Assembly: GCF_004027225.2 (NCBI RefSeq)
Contig: NC_044301.2
Location: forward strand, 18,776,598 to 18,840,597
Length of the DNA stretch: 64,000 nt
Direction of reading: 5' to 3'
Source of the DNA: Strigops habroptila
Taxonomy: Eukaryota > Chordata > Aves > Psittaciformes > Psittacidae
Shown here: positions 1 through 8,698 of the stretch, piece by piece
Position numbering within the stretch: the stretch's first letter is position 1
Layout of the letters: every line of letters begins with the position of its first letter
Position numbers and translations under genes: made by a program
The notes under the pieces: generated by a model
What the model was told of the DNA's origin: nothing
The model's database searches: none
The model's input: the letters and a program-made list of their open reading frames with translations, nothing else

Positions 1-1241
1 GAGGGCTTGACAATCAGACTGTAATTTGGGATGTGCATTCTCCAGAACCCCACAGCACCTAAGAAAGCTTGTGTTTCTTTCTTGTTAGTTGGGGGAGACA
101 TTGCTGTTATCTTGTTGATCACGTCTGTGGGGATCTGGCGGCGTCCATCTTGCCATTTTATTCCCAAAAATTGAATCTCCTGTGCAGGTCCCTTGACCTT
201 ATTCCGTTTTATGGCTAAACCGGCCTTCAGCAGGATTTGGATTATTTTCCTCCCTTTCTCAAAAACTTCTTCCGCTGTATCACCCCACACGATGATGTCA
301 TCAATGTATTGCAGGTGTTCTGGAGCTTGCCCCTGTTCCAGTGCAGTCTGGATCAATCCATGGCAGATGCTAGGGCTGTGTTTCCACCCCTGGGGCACTC
401 GGTTCCAAGTGTACTGGACGCCCCTCCAAGTGAAAGCAAACTGTGACCTGCATTCTGCTGCCAAAGGGATTGAGAAAAATGCATTGGCAATGTCAATTGT
501 GGCATCCCACTTGGCTGCCTTTGACTCCAGTTCATATTGAAGTTCTAGCATGTCCGGTACGGCAGCACTCAATGGTGGTGTGACTTCGTTCAGGCCACAA
601 TAGTCTACTTTTAGTCTCCACTCTCCATTAGACTTTTGCACTGGCCATATGGGGCTATTAAAGGGTGAGCGGGTCCTGCTGATCACTCCTTGGCTCTCCA
701 GTCTACGGATCAGCTTATGAATGGGAATCAAGGAGTCTCGGTTGGTGCGATATTGCCGCCGGTGCACTGTTGTGGTCACAATTGGCACTTGTTGTTCTTC
801 GACCTTCAGCAACCCCACAACAGAAGGATCCTCTGAGAGATCGGGAAAGGTGGACAGCTGCTTCATTTCCTCTGTCTCCAAGGCAGCAAAACCAAAAGCC
901 CATCGATACCCTTTTGGGTCTTTGAAGTACCCTCTCCTGAGATAGTCTATGCCAAGGATGCATGGAGTCCCTGGACCAGTTACAATGGGGTGCTTTTGCC
1001 ACTTCCTCCCAGTCAGGCTGATTTCAGCTTCCAGCATAGTTAACGCTTGGGATCCTCCTGTCACTCCAGAAATATAAATGGGTTTCACCCCTTGATACCT
1101 TGATGGCATCAGAGTACACTGTGCATAGGTATCTACTAGAGCCTTATACTTCTGTGGGACTGATGTGCCAGGCCATCTGATCCACACAGTCCAGTAAACC
1201 CGATTGTCCCTTTCCTCCACCTGGCTGGAGGCAGGGCCCCT
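1..1241 (-). CDS. pol: Family 1 pro-RT, truncated by window edge
   Basis: This is the protease and N-terminal reverse transcriptase part of a family 1 Pro-Pol. It lies directly downstream, in the same frame, of the UAG that ends gag. The frame is open from 1241 down to about position 10. The protease has the retropepsin layout (LVDT, then QCTLMPS), but the third active-site residue is Tyr (DTY) where the copy at 25200 has DTG. The RT finger and palm region follows, with a YIDD catalytic box near 300-310. Around positions 9-10 this copy has one extra base relative to the copies at 26410 and 40110, which would shift the frame at the edge of the window. The match between copies is direct observation; the enzyme roles come from the retroviral family. 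Confidence 0.85.
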
Positions 1242-1244
1242 CTA
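1214..1244 (-). promoter_or_regulatory. Candidate Gag-Pro UAG readthrough signal
   Basis: The gag stop UAG (1242-1244) is followed, after a 10-nt spacer, by the perfect 6-bp hairpin cctccagccaggtggagg (1214-1231, read on the minus strand). Pro-Pol continues in the same frame. The same stop, spacer and hairpin occur at 25197-25227. Gammaretroviruses make Gag-Pol by suppressing a UAG ahead of an RNA structure; the same use here is inference. Confidence 0.5.
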
Positions 1245-3866
1245 ATAGTGATCATAAAATTCTCCACTTCTGTCTTGTAGAAAGGGATTAGTATTCCTTA
1301 TCACAGGAGCTGGAGTAAAATCAGCTCTTTCACTCCATCTGGGAAACTGCTCACCAGAGACTGGAGCAGCAGCTTTCCTGGGAGGATCATCCTTGACCAT
1401 TGTTCTCCTCTTCAGTTCACGCACCCGTTGCTCCAGACCTGAAGTAGGTTTTCCATCCCACCTTCTCATGTCTTCTCCATGATCCCACAGGTAAAACCAC
1501 AGGGTGGCCCGTGGCGTGTACCTCCTATATTTTCTTTCTCGAGCAGTAGGGCGCCTTCTGTTAATAGCTGAGACATGGGTTGGTACGCGTGGGGAGCTGT
1601 ATAGATCGGATAAATCATCTCTCAATTGTTTGAACTCCTGGGACAGTTTTTCCACAGCTGAAATGATGGAAGGGGTGAGATTGTCTTCGAACTCTCGGAG
1701 TTGACGAATCAGGTCATCCACTGTTGGTGATACTCCGTCATTCCAGGTCATTGATGCCAATGCGTGGGCATATGATGATGGCGCACTCCGTGTAAGTTTC
1801 CGCCACATGGGTTGTGTACATTCGACTTCATCTGGGTCTACAGATGTGTTCCTGGCATCCGGCCTATGATAGATCATCTCTAGAATGGCTGATTCCCTCA
1901 GGGACTGGATGCCTTTCTCTATCGTGGTCCAGTTGGCTGAGCGATTCGTAATATCGTCTTTGTAGGGAAACCTTTCCTTCACAGCTGCCAGGAGCCTCCT
2001 CCAAAGACTGAGGGCTCGCTTCTCTCTTGCAATCGCTTTGTCAATTCCTCCTTCCTTAGCAAGTGATCCCAGCTGCTTGGCTTCCCTACCTTCTAGTTCG
2101 TGACCGTCGGCCCCATTGTCCCAGCATCGGAGCAACCAGGTGACAATGTGCTCCCCTGGAAGACGGGTGAAATCTTTTCGCATATTCCGCAGTTCGGTTG
2201 AGGTCCGGGGTCGAGAAGTGACCTCTTCTTCTTCTTCCTCTTCCTCTGATCCACGTAGTAGTAACTCTTGTTCAGATGCTGTTGCATGTAGTAATGGCAT
2301 TGGGTCTTCATCTTTCTTCACTTCGCGGGTTGCTCTTTGTGCCTCTCGTCTGCTTTTGCTTACAGGGGCAACAGACATTGTCACAAACTGGCCATTTGGT
2401 TTAGCTGCAGTGTTTGTCACTGTGGTTGGAGTGGCTGCAGTGTCTGCCACTAGGATTGGAGTGGTTGCAATGTCTATTGCTGGGGTTGGTGCAGCTGTTG
2501 TGCTTGAGAGTTGAGTAACACCAACAGCTGCATTGTCCGTTGCTGTTGGGGTTTGAGTAGCTACTGTGCCTGCCACTGGGGTTGGTGTAGCTGCGGTGCT
2601 TGAAGTAGGCGTATTGTCTGTTGCTGTCGGGGTTTGAGTAGCTACTGTGCTTGTCACTGGGGTTGGTGTAGCTGCGGTGCTTGAAGTAGCCATATTGTCT
2701 GTTGCTGTCGGGGTTTGAGTAGCTACTGTGCTTGTCACTGGGGTTGGTGTGGCTGCGGTGCTTGGAGTAGCCACATTGTCTGTTGTGGTCAGGGTTTGAG
2801 TAGCTGTTGTGCTTGTCACTGGGGTTGATGTAGCTGCTGTATTTGAAGTTGGAGTAGTTGCGTTGTCTGTTGTGGTCAGGGTTTGAGTAGCTGTTGTGCT
2901 TGTCACTGGGGTTGATGTAGCTGCTGTACTTGGAGTAGCTGCGTTGTCTGTTGTAGTCAGGGTCTGAGTAGCTGCTGTGCTTGTAGTTGGCATAGCTGCG
3001 TTGTCTGTTGCTTTGCCATCAGATCCAGAGACATTTTTTTCCCTTTGAAGGTGCTGGATAGTGTTGAGCAGGGCTCTGTAGGCGTAGGCCAAGCCCCAGC
3101 ACATTGCCATGATTTGTCCCTCTCTGGTATAACCAGGACGACAGCACACCTCGTTTAAGCGTTTTACTAGTTTTTCCGGATGTTGCACTTGTTCAGTGGT
3201 GAAGTTCCAAAGCACTGGAGGGGCCCACTGGCCTAGATACTTGCCCATACTATCCCACACACCCTGCCACTCATAACTGTCCAGCCTCAGGGAAAATCTC
3301 TTGGTGGTCCTCCTATATCGTCGTCTAATCCTAGACCAGATTCGAACCTGATACTGCTGAATTTTTGAGATTAAACGAAATAGGATGTTCCTACGACGGG
3401 ATGGCCGTGGGTAAAACACACTCCGTATGTTTGCCAACATGCTGATCCCCAGCACAATCAGCAGGCAGGTTTCAAGGGTACTCAAAGGCCATCTAAAACC
3501 TTCAGAACTCTCAATTGCTGTTGCAAATAGGCTGGTGGGGGAACGGGGGGTGAAAGAGAATGCTTCCTTCGTAAGTTTACCCCCCGAGGAAAAAAATAAA
3601 GATATGCAATTGCTAAAATATTTCATTATATACCTCCCAATGTATAGAGGTGATGGCCACGCTGGAAGCACAAACCAGACCAGTTTCATGATCAATGAGT
3701 CTATTGTATTACAAGTCATTACCATGAAGTACAGTGAAACAAGAACCTTAGCCCAGGCCCCCCAGCCAGTAAACGCTAAAACAGCAAATAGTGGCTGTAA
3801 GTAAGGTACAACATGCTGAAACTCTGAGATCAAGCGCAACAAGTCTGAGAGCCAAATAATCACCAT
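1242..3866 (-). CDS. gag: Family 1 Gag-like polyprotein, open
   Basis: Open frame of 874 codons from the first in-frame ATG (3866); the frame stays open up to 3914 without an ATG. Residues 1 to about 75 are strongly hydrophobic with several possible membrane segments, unusual for Gag, which is normally cytoplasmic and often myristoylated. A basic Arg-rich stretch follows. Residues about 285-450 are a Thr/Ala/Pro-rich tandem repeat of 27 residues. A Glu run (near 540) precedes a helical capsid-like region and a basic C-terminus. I see no CCHC zinc knuckle. The protein is called Gag because it lies between the primer site and pro-pol in an LTR element. This is the only family 1 copy whose gag is unbroken. 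Homology to named Gag families could not be tested. Confidence 0.8.
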   Translation of the reverse strand: MVIIWLSDLLRLISEFQHVVPYLQPLFAVLAFTGWGAWAKVLVSLYFMVMTCNTIDSLIMKLVWFVLPAWPSPLYIGRYIMKYFSNCISLFFSSGGKLTKEAFSFTPRSPTSLFATAIESSEGFRWPLSTLETCLLIVLGISMLANIRSVFYPRPSRRRNILFRLISKIQQYQVRIWSRIRRRYRRTTKRFSLRLDSYEWQGVWDSMGKYLGQWAPPVLWNFTTEQVQHPEKLVKRLNEVCCRPGYTREGQIMAMCWGLAYAYRALLNTIQHLQREKNVSGSDGKATDNAAMPTTSTAATQTLTTTDNAATPSTAATSTPVTSTTATQTLTTTDNATTPTSNTAATSTPVTSTTATQTLTTTDNVATPSTAATPTPVTSTVATQTPTATDNMATSSTAATPTPVTSTVATQTPTATDNTPTSSTAATPTPVAGTVATQTPTATDNAAVGVTQLSSTTAAPTPAIDIATTPILVADTAATPTTVTNTAAKPNGQFVTMSVAPVSKSRREAQRATREVKKDEDPMPLLHATASEQELLLRGSEEEEEEEEVTSRPRTSTELRNMRKDFTRLPGEHIVTWLLRCWDNGADGHELEGREAKQLGSLAKEGGIDKAIAREKRALSLWRRLLAAVKERFPYKDDITNRSANWTTIEKGIQSLRESAILEMIYHRPDARNTSVDPDEVECTQPMWRKLTRSAPSSYAHALASMTWNDGVSPTVDDLIRQLREFEDNLTPSIISAVEKLSQEFKQLRDDLSDLYSSPRVPTHVSAINRRRPTARERKYRRYTPRATLWFYLWDHGEDMRRWDGKPTSGLEQRVRELKRRTMVKDDPPRKAAAPVSGEQFPRWSERADFTPAPVIRNTNPFLQDRSGEFYDHY
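2520..3010 (-). repeat. Coding minisatellite in gag, 81-bp unit
   Basis: Tandem copies of an 81-nt (27-residue) unit built around ATQTPTATDN and AATPTPVTST run through the gag frame. I count about five units here, about three at 35390-35700, about one at 23810-23970, and about three split around the CR1 at 42031. Unit length is a multiple of three, so changes in copy number keep the frame. One variant unit carries a few extra residues (PTSNTAAT). Confidence 0.8.
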
Positions 3867-3934
3867 TGTGACGAGTAGTAACAATGAATGCTTATCACAA
3901 ATATGATTAAACACACTCTGGTCAGATCTGTCAT
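3860..3934 (-). CDS. Short upstream ORF overlapping gag start
   Basis: A 24-codon ORF starts at the first ATG after the primer site (3934) and ends with a TGA at 3862-3860, overlapping the gag ATG in ATGGTGA. The peptide begins MTDLTRV and has a hydrophobic core. The same 75-nt ORF occurs at 22892-22966 and 36554-36628. It may influence initiation on gag, or may be an incidental leader ORF; no function is claimed. Confidence 0.4.
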   Translation of the reverse strand: MTDLTRVCLIIFVISIHCYYSSQW

Positions 3935-3950
3935 TATCTCAACCTTTCGT

Positions 3951-3968
3951 GCCCCACGTTGGGCGCCA
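3951..3968 (-). other. Primer-binding site, tRNA-Lys(1,2) type
   Basis: Read on the minus strand, tggcgcccaacgtggggc lies 8 nt inside the 5' LTR and matches the 18-nt complement of the 3' end of tRNA-Lys(1,2), as used by several betaretroviruses and lentiviruses. Confidence 0.85.
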
Positions 3969-3976
3969 AAAAGAAC

Positions 3977-4542
3977 TGTCGTGGTTTGAGCCCAGCCGGT
4001 AACTCAGAACCACACAGCCGCTCTCTCACTCCCCCTCTTCTTCCTCCCCCTGCTCCCGGAGGGATGGGGAGGAGAATCGGAAGAATGTAACTCCCACGGG
4101 TTGAGATAAGAGCAGTCCCACAACTAAGGTATAATACAAACCACTACTGCTACCACCAATGATAATAATGATTAGTGAAATAACAAGTGGAGAGGATACA
4201 ATTGCTCACCACCCGCTGACCGATACCCAGCCCGACCCGAGCAGTGATCTGGGCCTTCCGGGTAACTCCCCCCGGTTTATATACTGGGCATGACGTGCTG
4301 TGGTATGGAATACCCCTTTGGCTAGTTTGGGTCAGGTGTCCTGTCTCTGCTTCCTCCCGGCTTCCCCTCCTCCCTGGCAAAGCATGAGACTGAGAAAGTC
4401 CTTGGTTGGAATAAACATTACTTAGCAACAACTAAAAACATCGGTGTTATCAGCGTTGTTCCCAGGCTGAAAGTTAAAAAACACAGCACTGCACCAGCTA
4501 CTAAGAAGGAGAAAAATGACTGCTATAGCTGAACCCAGGACA
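3977..4542 (-). mobile_element. Family 1 5' LTR
   Basis: 566-bp LTR of the provirus that runs off the left edge. On the minus strand it starts TGTCCTGGGTTCAGC and ends CACGACA, followed by the primer site. It carries a tatataaa box. The partner 3' LTR is outside the window, so no target duplication can be assessed. Confidence 0.9.
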
Positions 4543-6093
4543 CTGATGTGAAGCACATTTTACACAGCCATAGATGCTTCCAAGACCATCAAGGAAATCA
4601 GTGATGAGAAGAGACCTTACATGCCCCAGGTAAAAGGCTACAGCTACAATGTGCACTCACAGCTTACCAGATGCAGAAGGGACACACGTGACTAGAATTT
4701 ATGACTATTCCAAGAAGGGAGAAAACATCAATTAGAACTTGACAATTCCTAGGGCAAATCAGCCAGACATAGAAAAAAATTAGAAAAATCAGGCAGCACC
4801 AGTTTCAGGTCTCAATATTTCTTATTACTTCCATTCACATTTGCTTGTTGGTCTTTAAGACCCCACATCAAACATCCCCTTGGCTGCCCCAGAAAACTTT
4901 AAAGGTAAGCAAGGTAATAAATGCAGCAAGAAAAAACTAGGCATTTTGAGAGAAATACACTTCATATTGGCAAGCAGAAACCCACAGTGTCCCCCTCAAT
5001 GCCAGTACAGGTAACAACCAGCAGGATTTAAACATCAAATTCTGCCGACCACAGGTATTTGTTGAAAGATACAATTGGTACCAAAGCAGAAAATGGATCT
5101 AAACAGAAACCTTAAGTGCCCTTTCCCATCAAGTTCTTGAGCTTCTCCTGTTCTCCCTCATGTTTGCACTTCCACTTATTTATTTTCTCTTAGAAAACTT
5201 ACAATGCCCTTTCCACAAAGATCAGTAAGTAGGAGCGCTGCCACTGCAGGAACCAGCGGTACATTGCTGTGCTGGCATGGTGCATCTTGCTTTCAGTTTG
5301 CTGGGGGCAGTGCAAATCAGAGGGTCTACTACTGCTCTATCATTTTCCCTTCTACGCCCTCTTTCTCATTCTGTTTCTACCACATTTCCCCTCCTTTTTC
5401 AGATATATCTCCTTTTTTTTCATTCTCTCATTCCTGTCTTTCTGAACCTTATTCATCTTCATCTCTGCCTGCTGCTCTGTGTACATTCTCCTTTTTCTTC
5501 AGCCTCATTTTCCTATACAAAACACAGCAGGCTGAGAGATGTTTGGGGTAGGTTTAACTGCATCAAACCCTTTGTATAAAGAGGCCCCACACCTCTTGCC
5601 TTTCTACATGAGCCAATGATGTGCCAAAGGACTCTGCAAGTTGCTGTCACCCCAAGAAAAACCTGCTTAAAGCCAGGGTCTTAGAGCCACTTCCCAGCTC
5701 CCTCGAGGCTTTCTGCTCTCTGGAAAAGCATGTTCCTCTTGCCAGCACTCAGGACTTTTTTGAAATCCATTAAATTAAATGATAGAGCAATGTTAAGCCC
5801 TTAACATTGATTTTTCCGTACAGTTATTTGGTATGAGCAGAGTTGTGATGCCCCCCAGATATGTTCCCTTGTTTAGCCTTAATCTGATTACATTCATTAA
5901 TCTGATTCTTTTTTTTTTTTTTGCAAAGCAGATAGGAGAGATCAGACAGCCTGAGAGCTCTTTCCAATTTGTTCTCATCTTAGACAATCTCCTCCCTAGT
6001 TTGGATTTACATGAAAAACAGAATTACCAACAAGGGTCCATTTTATCTATCTTTCTGCAGTGTCTGTTATTTAACAGCAACAAAAATTACTTG
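4543..6093. other. Unique DNA, no gene seen
   Basis: AT-rich non-repetitive sequence between two ERVs. The ORFs are short and low-complexity, and there is a poly-T run at about 5908-5922. No exon structure, RNA gene or known repeat was recognised. Confidence 0.6.
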
Positions 6094-6098
6094 AGTTT

Positions 6099-6146
6099 TG
6101 TGAGAGACTGATCTGAACTGGGGTTTTCTCCAATAGGACCCTGACA
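6099..6146 (+). mobile_element. Internally deleted 5' LTR of provirus C
   Basis: Only about the first 15 and the last 35 bases of the 918-bp LTR remain, joined directly. The TG start, the CA end and the adjoining target duplication agttt (6094-6098) are intact. The leader follows, with ttggcatcacggacagaa about 5 nt downstream at the primer-site position; I could not assign it to a tRNA. Confidence 0.7.
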
Positions 6147-6201
6147 TTAAATTGGCATCACGGACAGAATCCCTTGCAGTGAAAAGTACCATAATGTCAC
6201 G

Positions 6202-6426
6202 TAAAGTGTAAGGTATTACACTTTAAAGTGTAAGGTATTACGTGTGTACCTCCCAGGGACGTAAGGGGTAGATTTTGTTGAAACAGACGTGCTGCCTCAC
6301 TGAGACTACTACCCCAACCTATTGCTTTATTTCATTTGCTTTATATTACCTGCGTACCTCTCAGGGACTTAAGGGGTGGGTTTTGTTGAAACAAAACGTG
6401 CTGCTTTCCTGAGACTACTGTCCCAT
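6202..6426 (+). repeat. Tandem repeats in provirus C leader
   Basis: Two nested direct repeats. The string taaagtgtaaggtattac occurs twice at 6202-6241. A block of about 70 bp (gtacctc.cagggac.taaggggt, then tttgttgaaac and cgtgctgc) occurs at about 6246-6315 and again at 6353-6425. Local duplication in the untranslated leader is the simplest reading. Confidence 0.6.
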
Positions 6427-6937
6427 TCAGAAATTAGTAGCAGTGAAGCTGCCCCTCAGGGCAGAGATGTGTTGTATGGTCTTTTAGAGAAACAGAAGGC
6501 TCGCCCCTCTCTGCCAGGGATAGAATGGGCTGAGAAAAACTGGCATAATTCGCAAAGTGTAACAGACCGAGTAAGCGCCCTGCAAAAGGACGCAAAACTC
6601 GGTCCCGGAAAGGGTAAATCGATTGTCTGTGCTGTACTGGGTGCCATCTTGGCTGCTGCAGTAGAGGCTAGAGAACAACAACAAACAGCTGAATCTCAGT
6701 TCATACAAACTTTACAAGACCTGGTCTGATCCCTGCAGGACCAGATAGTTAACTTAAAAGAGCAGTTAGACAAAGAGAAAAATCAGGCTAGCTACTTGCA
6801 ATTAGCCCTGAAAAAGCAACTCCTGGCAGAGAAAAGCGCCTCTCCACGGTCTGAGAAAACAACTGAATACCCCCACTGTGACCTGGAAGAGGCGAGGCTA
6901 AGGTTAGAAAAATTATATGTTCCTGCCGCTTCTCTCT
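6376..6937 (+). pseudogene. gag: Gag N-terminal part of provirus C
   Basis: Open from about 6376 to a UGA at 6727-6729; the same frame continues to the LTR inserted at 6938. The translated part has a basic Gly/Lys stretch, a short Ala-rich hydrophobic patch, then Gln/Glu-rich heptad-like sequence on both sides of the stop (LQDQIVNLKEQLDKEKNQ after it), suggesting a coiled coil. It is called gag by position after the leader and because the sequence beyond the inserted LTR (7599-7794) reads as its continuation. No ATG begins the 6376 frame. Confidence 0.55.
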
Positions 6938-7598
6938 TGTTAGAAATCATAACGTTTGATTAACAGAAGTTTAATCAAGTTTTAATCAATACATACATAT
7001 ATAGCATTCAGCCTTACTGATTTGGTTGATTTGTGTCTTAGGTCAGAGAGACCTAGTACCTAGGATATGGACATAGATTTATGAGACTATTCAAGCGATA
7101 TCCCTATAAGGTAGTGGTTTGGAAGGAACAGTACTTTAAAGATTATTCAAGTAGAACTTTTAATTGTGTTAAGAAACAGAGTTGTATACTAAGAACCAGT
7201 CAAGGAGAGAGAGAAGAATACTGGCGCAAACACAATCATTGGGATTTATCCAGGACCCTAAAAGGTAAAAAGGACATAGCGAGGAAGACGTCTTACTTCA
7301 TCTGAGGAAGACTACTTACTTCATCCTGACGACCACCAGAAGGGGGCTGCGCAAGCGCAGAAACAACTGATGATGTAATCAGGAGATGATGCAATTTATA
7401 AATACATATGTATGAGAGGAGGATGTAACCTGTTGAATATACATTAGATTGTGAAATCTCAGTAGGATAAATTGCGGGTGCGTTGTGACGGTCTTTGGAA
7501 CCAGATTTGGGTGCGTACCCCTGGTTCCCGGGGCCTCGAAATAAAGCACCACATATAACCTCCTTAGAGTGGTTATGTGTTCATTCTCTCCGCTAACA
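6938..7598 (+). mobile_element. Solo LTR inserted in provirus C gag
   Basis: 661-bp LTR with inverted ends TGTTAG and CTAACA. A TATA-like tttataaata sits near 7394 and the poly(A) signal AATAAA at 7540-7545. Flanks are ctctct on the left and ctctga on the right, an imperfect target duplication. No internal sequence accompanies it. It resembles the LTR piece near 18500 (shared cgaccaccag block). Confidence 0.7.
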
Positions 7599-7794
7599 CT
7601 CTGACCCTTGAGAAAAATTGAATATACTTAGGAAGATGGAGAGGACGAATTCCCACAAATTACCACCAAAGAGGTTCTGTTACTGCTACAGAATTAGCTA
7701 AACTTAAAAAGGAATTCGGTCGTACTCCAAAAGAATCAGAAACCGAATATGTTTGGAGAGTATCGCTGTCTAGAGGAGATCAAATTTTACTAAG
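7599..7794 (+). pseudogene. gag: Provirus C gag, middle piece
   Basis: A short open piece reading ...TELAKLKKEFGRTPKESET and ending at LSRGDQILLS, where provirus B is inserted (target ctaag, 7790-7794). The frame resumes beyond B at 16900, so one Gag domain is cut in two. It appears to belong to the Gag p10/capsid junction of gamma-type ERVs; assignment is by context. Confidence 0.65.
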
Positions 7795-8295
7795 TGTGAT
7801 TAATAATATAAATAGTTTGCTTCAGCAAAAGCTTGCTTTATCTTTGTTTTTTTGCATTGTATAGGCGGATGGGAAGAATGTAAATTCCTGAAACAAACAG
7901 GAATAAGGGACTTGTGCGGCCGGATATAGGATGCATGGCAGTCATTCTTGATTGAATCAACATCTAATCTGAAAGCAACAGAACAATGTATAAGATAAGG
8001 GCTTTAGGCACAGAGTTAAATAAAACAAAGAAGACTAACAGCCTTTATCAACTACCTCTTAAAAAAACCCCTCCTGGAAGAAAGAATGAAGATGACATCA
8101 ACCATTGGGAGGTGGGATTCGTCTTCCTAAAAATCCTATGAATATGTAAAAGGCTGGACTATAAGAAACTTTGACTCTGTACTTACAGGTGTGCATGTAG
8201 GATATGAAAGCATGCACCCAGCGCTGTAAATAAATCTTTGCTCCACCGACTTTGTCCCCAGTTAAATTTTTCTAAAGGTGAGCGTGTTTCTCACA
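7795..8295 (+). mobile_element. Provirus B 5' LTR
   Basis: 501 bp, starting tgtgattaata and ending gtttctcaca. It contains an AT-rich promoter-like stretch (cctatgaatatgtaaaaggc) and an aataaa signal near 8228, about 70 nt before the LTR end. Confidence 0.92.
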
Positions 8296-8298
8296 ATT

Positions 8299-8315
8299 TG
8301 GGGGCTCGTCCGGGA
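8299..8315 (+). other. Primer-binding site, tRNA-Pro
   Basis: tgggggctcgtccggga lies 3 nt after the 5' LTR and matches 17 of the 18 bases of the gammaretroviral tRNA-Pro primer site; the 18th base is c. Confidence 0.9.
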
Positions 8316-8698
8316 CATTCGAAACCTCGCCTTGGCGATGGGGAGACGATCACTGAAGGAAGGCGCGCCCTGCTGATTTCAGTGGTCCTTTTGTTTTCCC
8401 TCCTTGCCGCTAGAGGATCGACGGTGACGACCCCGGCAGGGTGCTCGTGGACCAAAGCGGGGCAGTATTTCCGCGGCAGCCGATAATATCTGTGCACAGA
8501 ACCCGGGTAAGAAAAGTGACTGTTAAGTACTATCCGGGCGGCTGGGATTATGGGGATTGAGAGTGTGTGCCTGAGACGCAGAATCCTCTGTGAAGCGAGT
8601 GTGGAGTCCTTCTAACCGTGGTTCCGTCCCTCCGCGAGGAGGTCGGCCGGTGAAGGGACGAAGTGTAAGGAAACGGTGAATCGGAATCCCCGGGGAAC
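8316..8698 (+). promoter_or_regulatory. Provirus B leader, probable splice donor and packaging region
   Basis: 383-nt untranslated leader between primer site and gag ATG. The sequence ccgggtaagaaa at 8503-8514 fits a 5' splice site (GT at 8507) that could make the env mRNA. The GC-rich remainder sits where gammaretroviral packaging signals lie. Both roles are inferred from position. Confidence 0.5.

Noticed and set aside
4150..4431. 93-codon ORF starting LLSNVYS that recurs in nearly every family 1 LTR (also near 18957, 22393, 29293, 33363, 36845, 51553, 52573, 63175)
   Set aside because: It starts at TTG without an ATG and spans the promoter region of the LTR. Conservation follows from LTR copy number; indels in diverged copies break it.
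5204..5579. Two overlapping Ser/Phe-rich ORFs of about 100-115 codons
   Set aside because: They reflect a pyrimidine-rich stretch; there is no domain, and two frames are open equally.
6150..6172. Primer-binding site of provirus C (ttggcatcacggacagaa)
   Set aside because: It is in the right position but I could not match it to a tRNA 3' end, so no tRNA is named.
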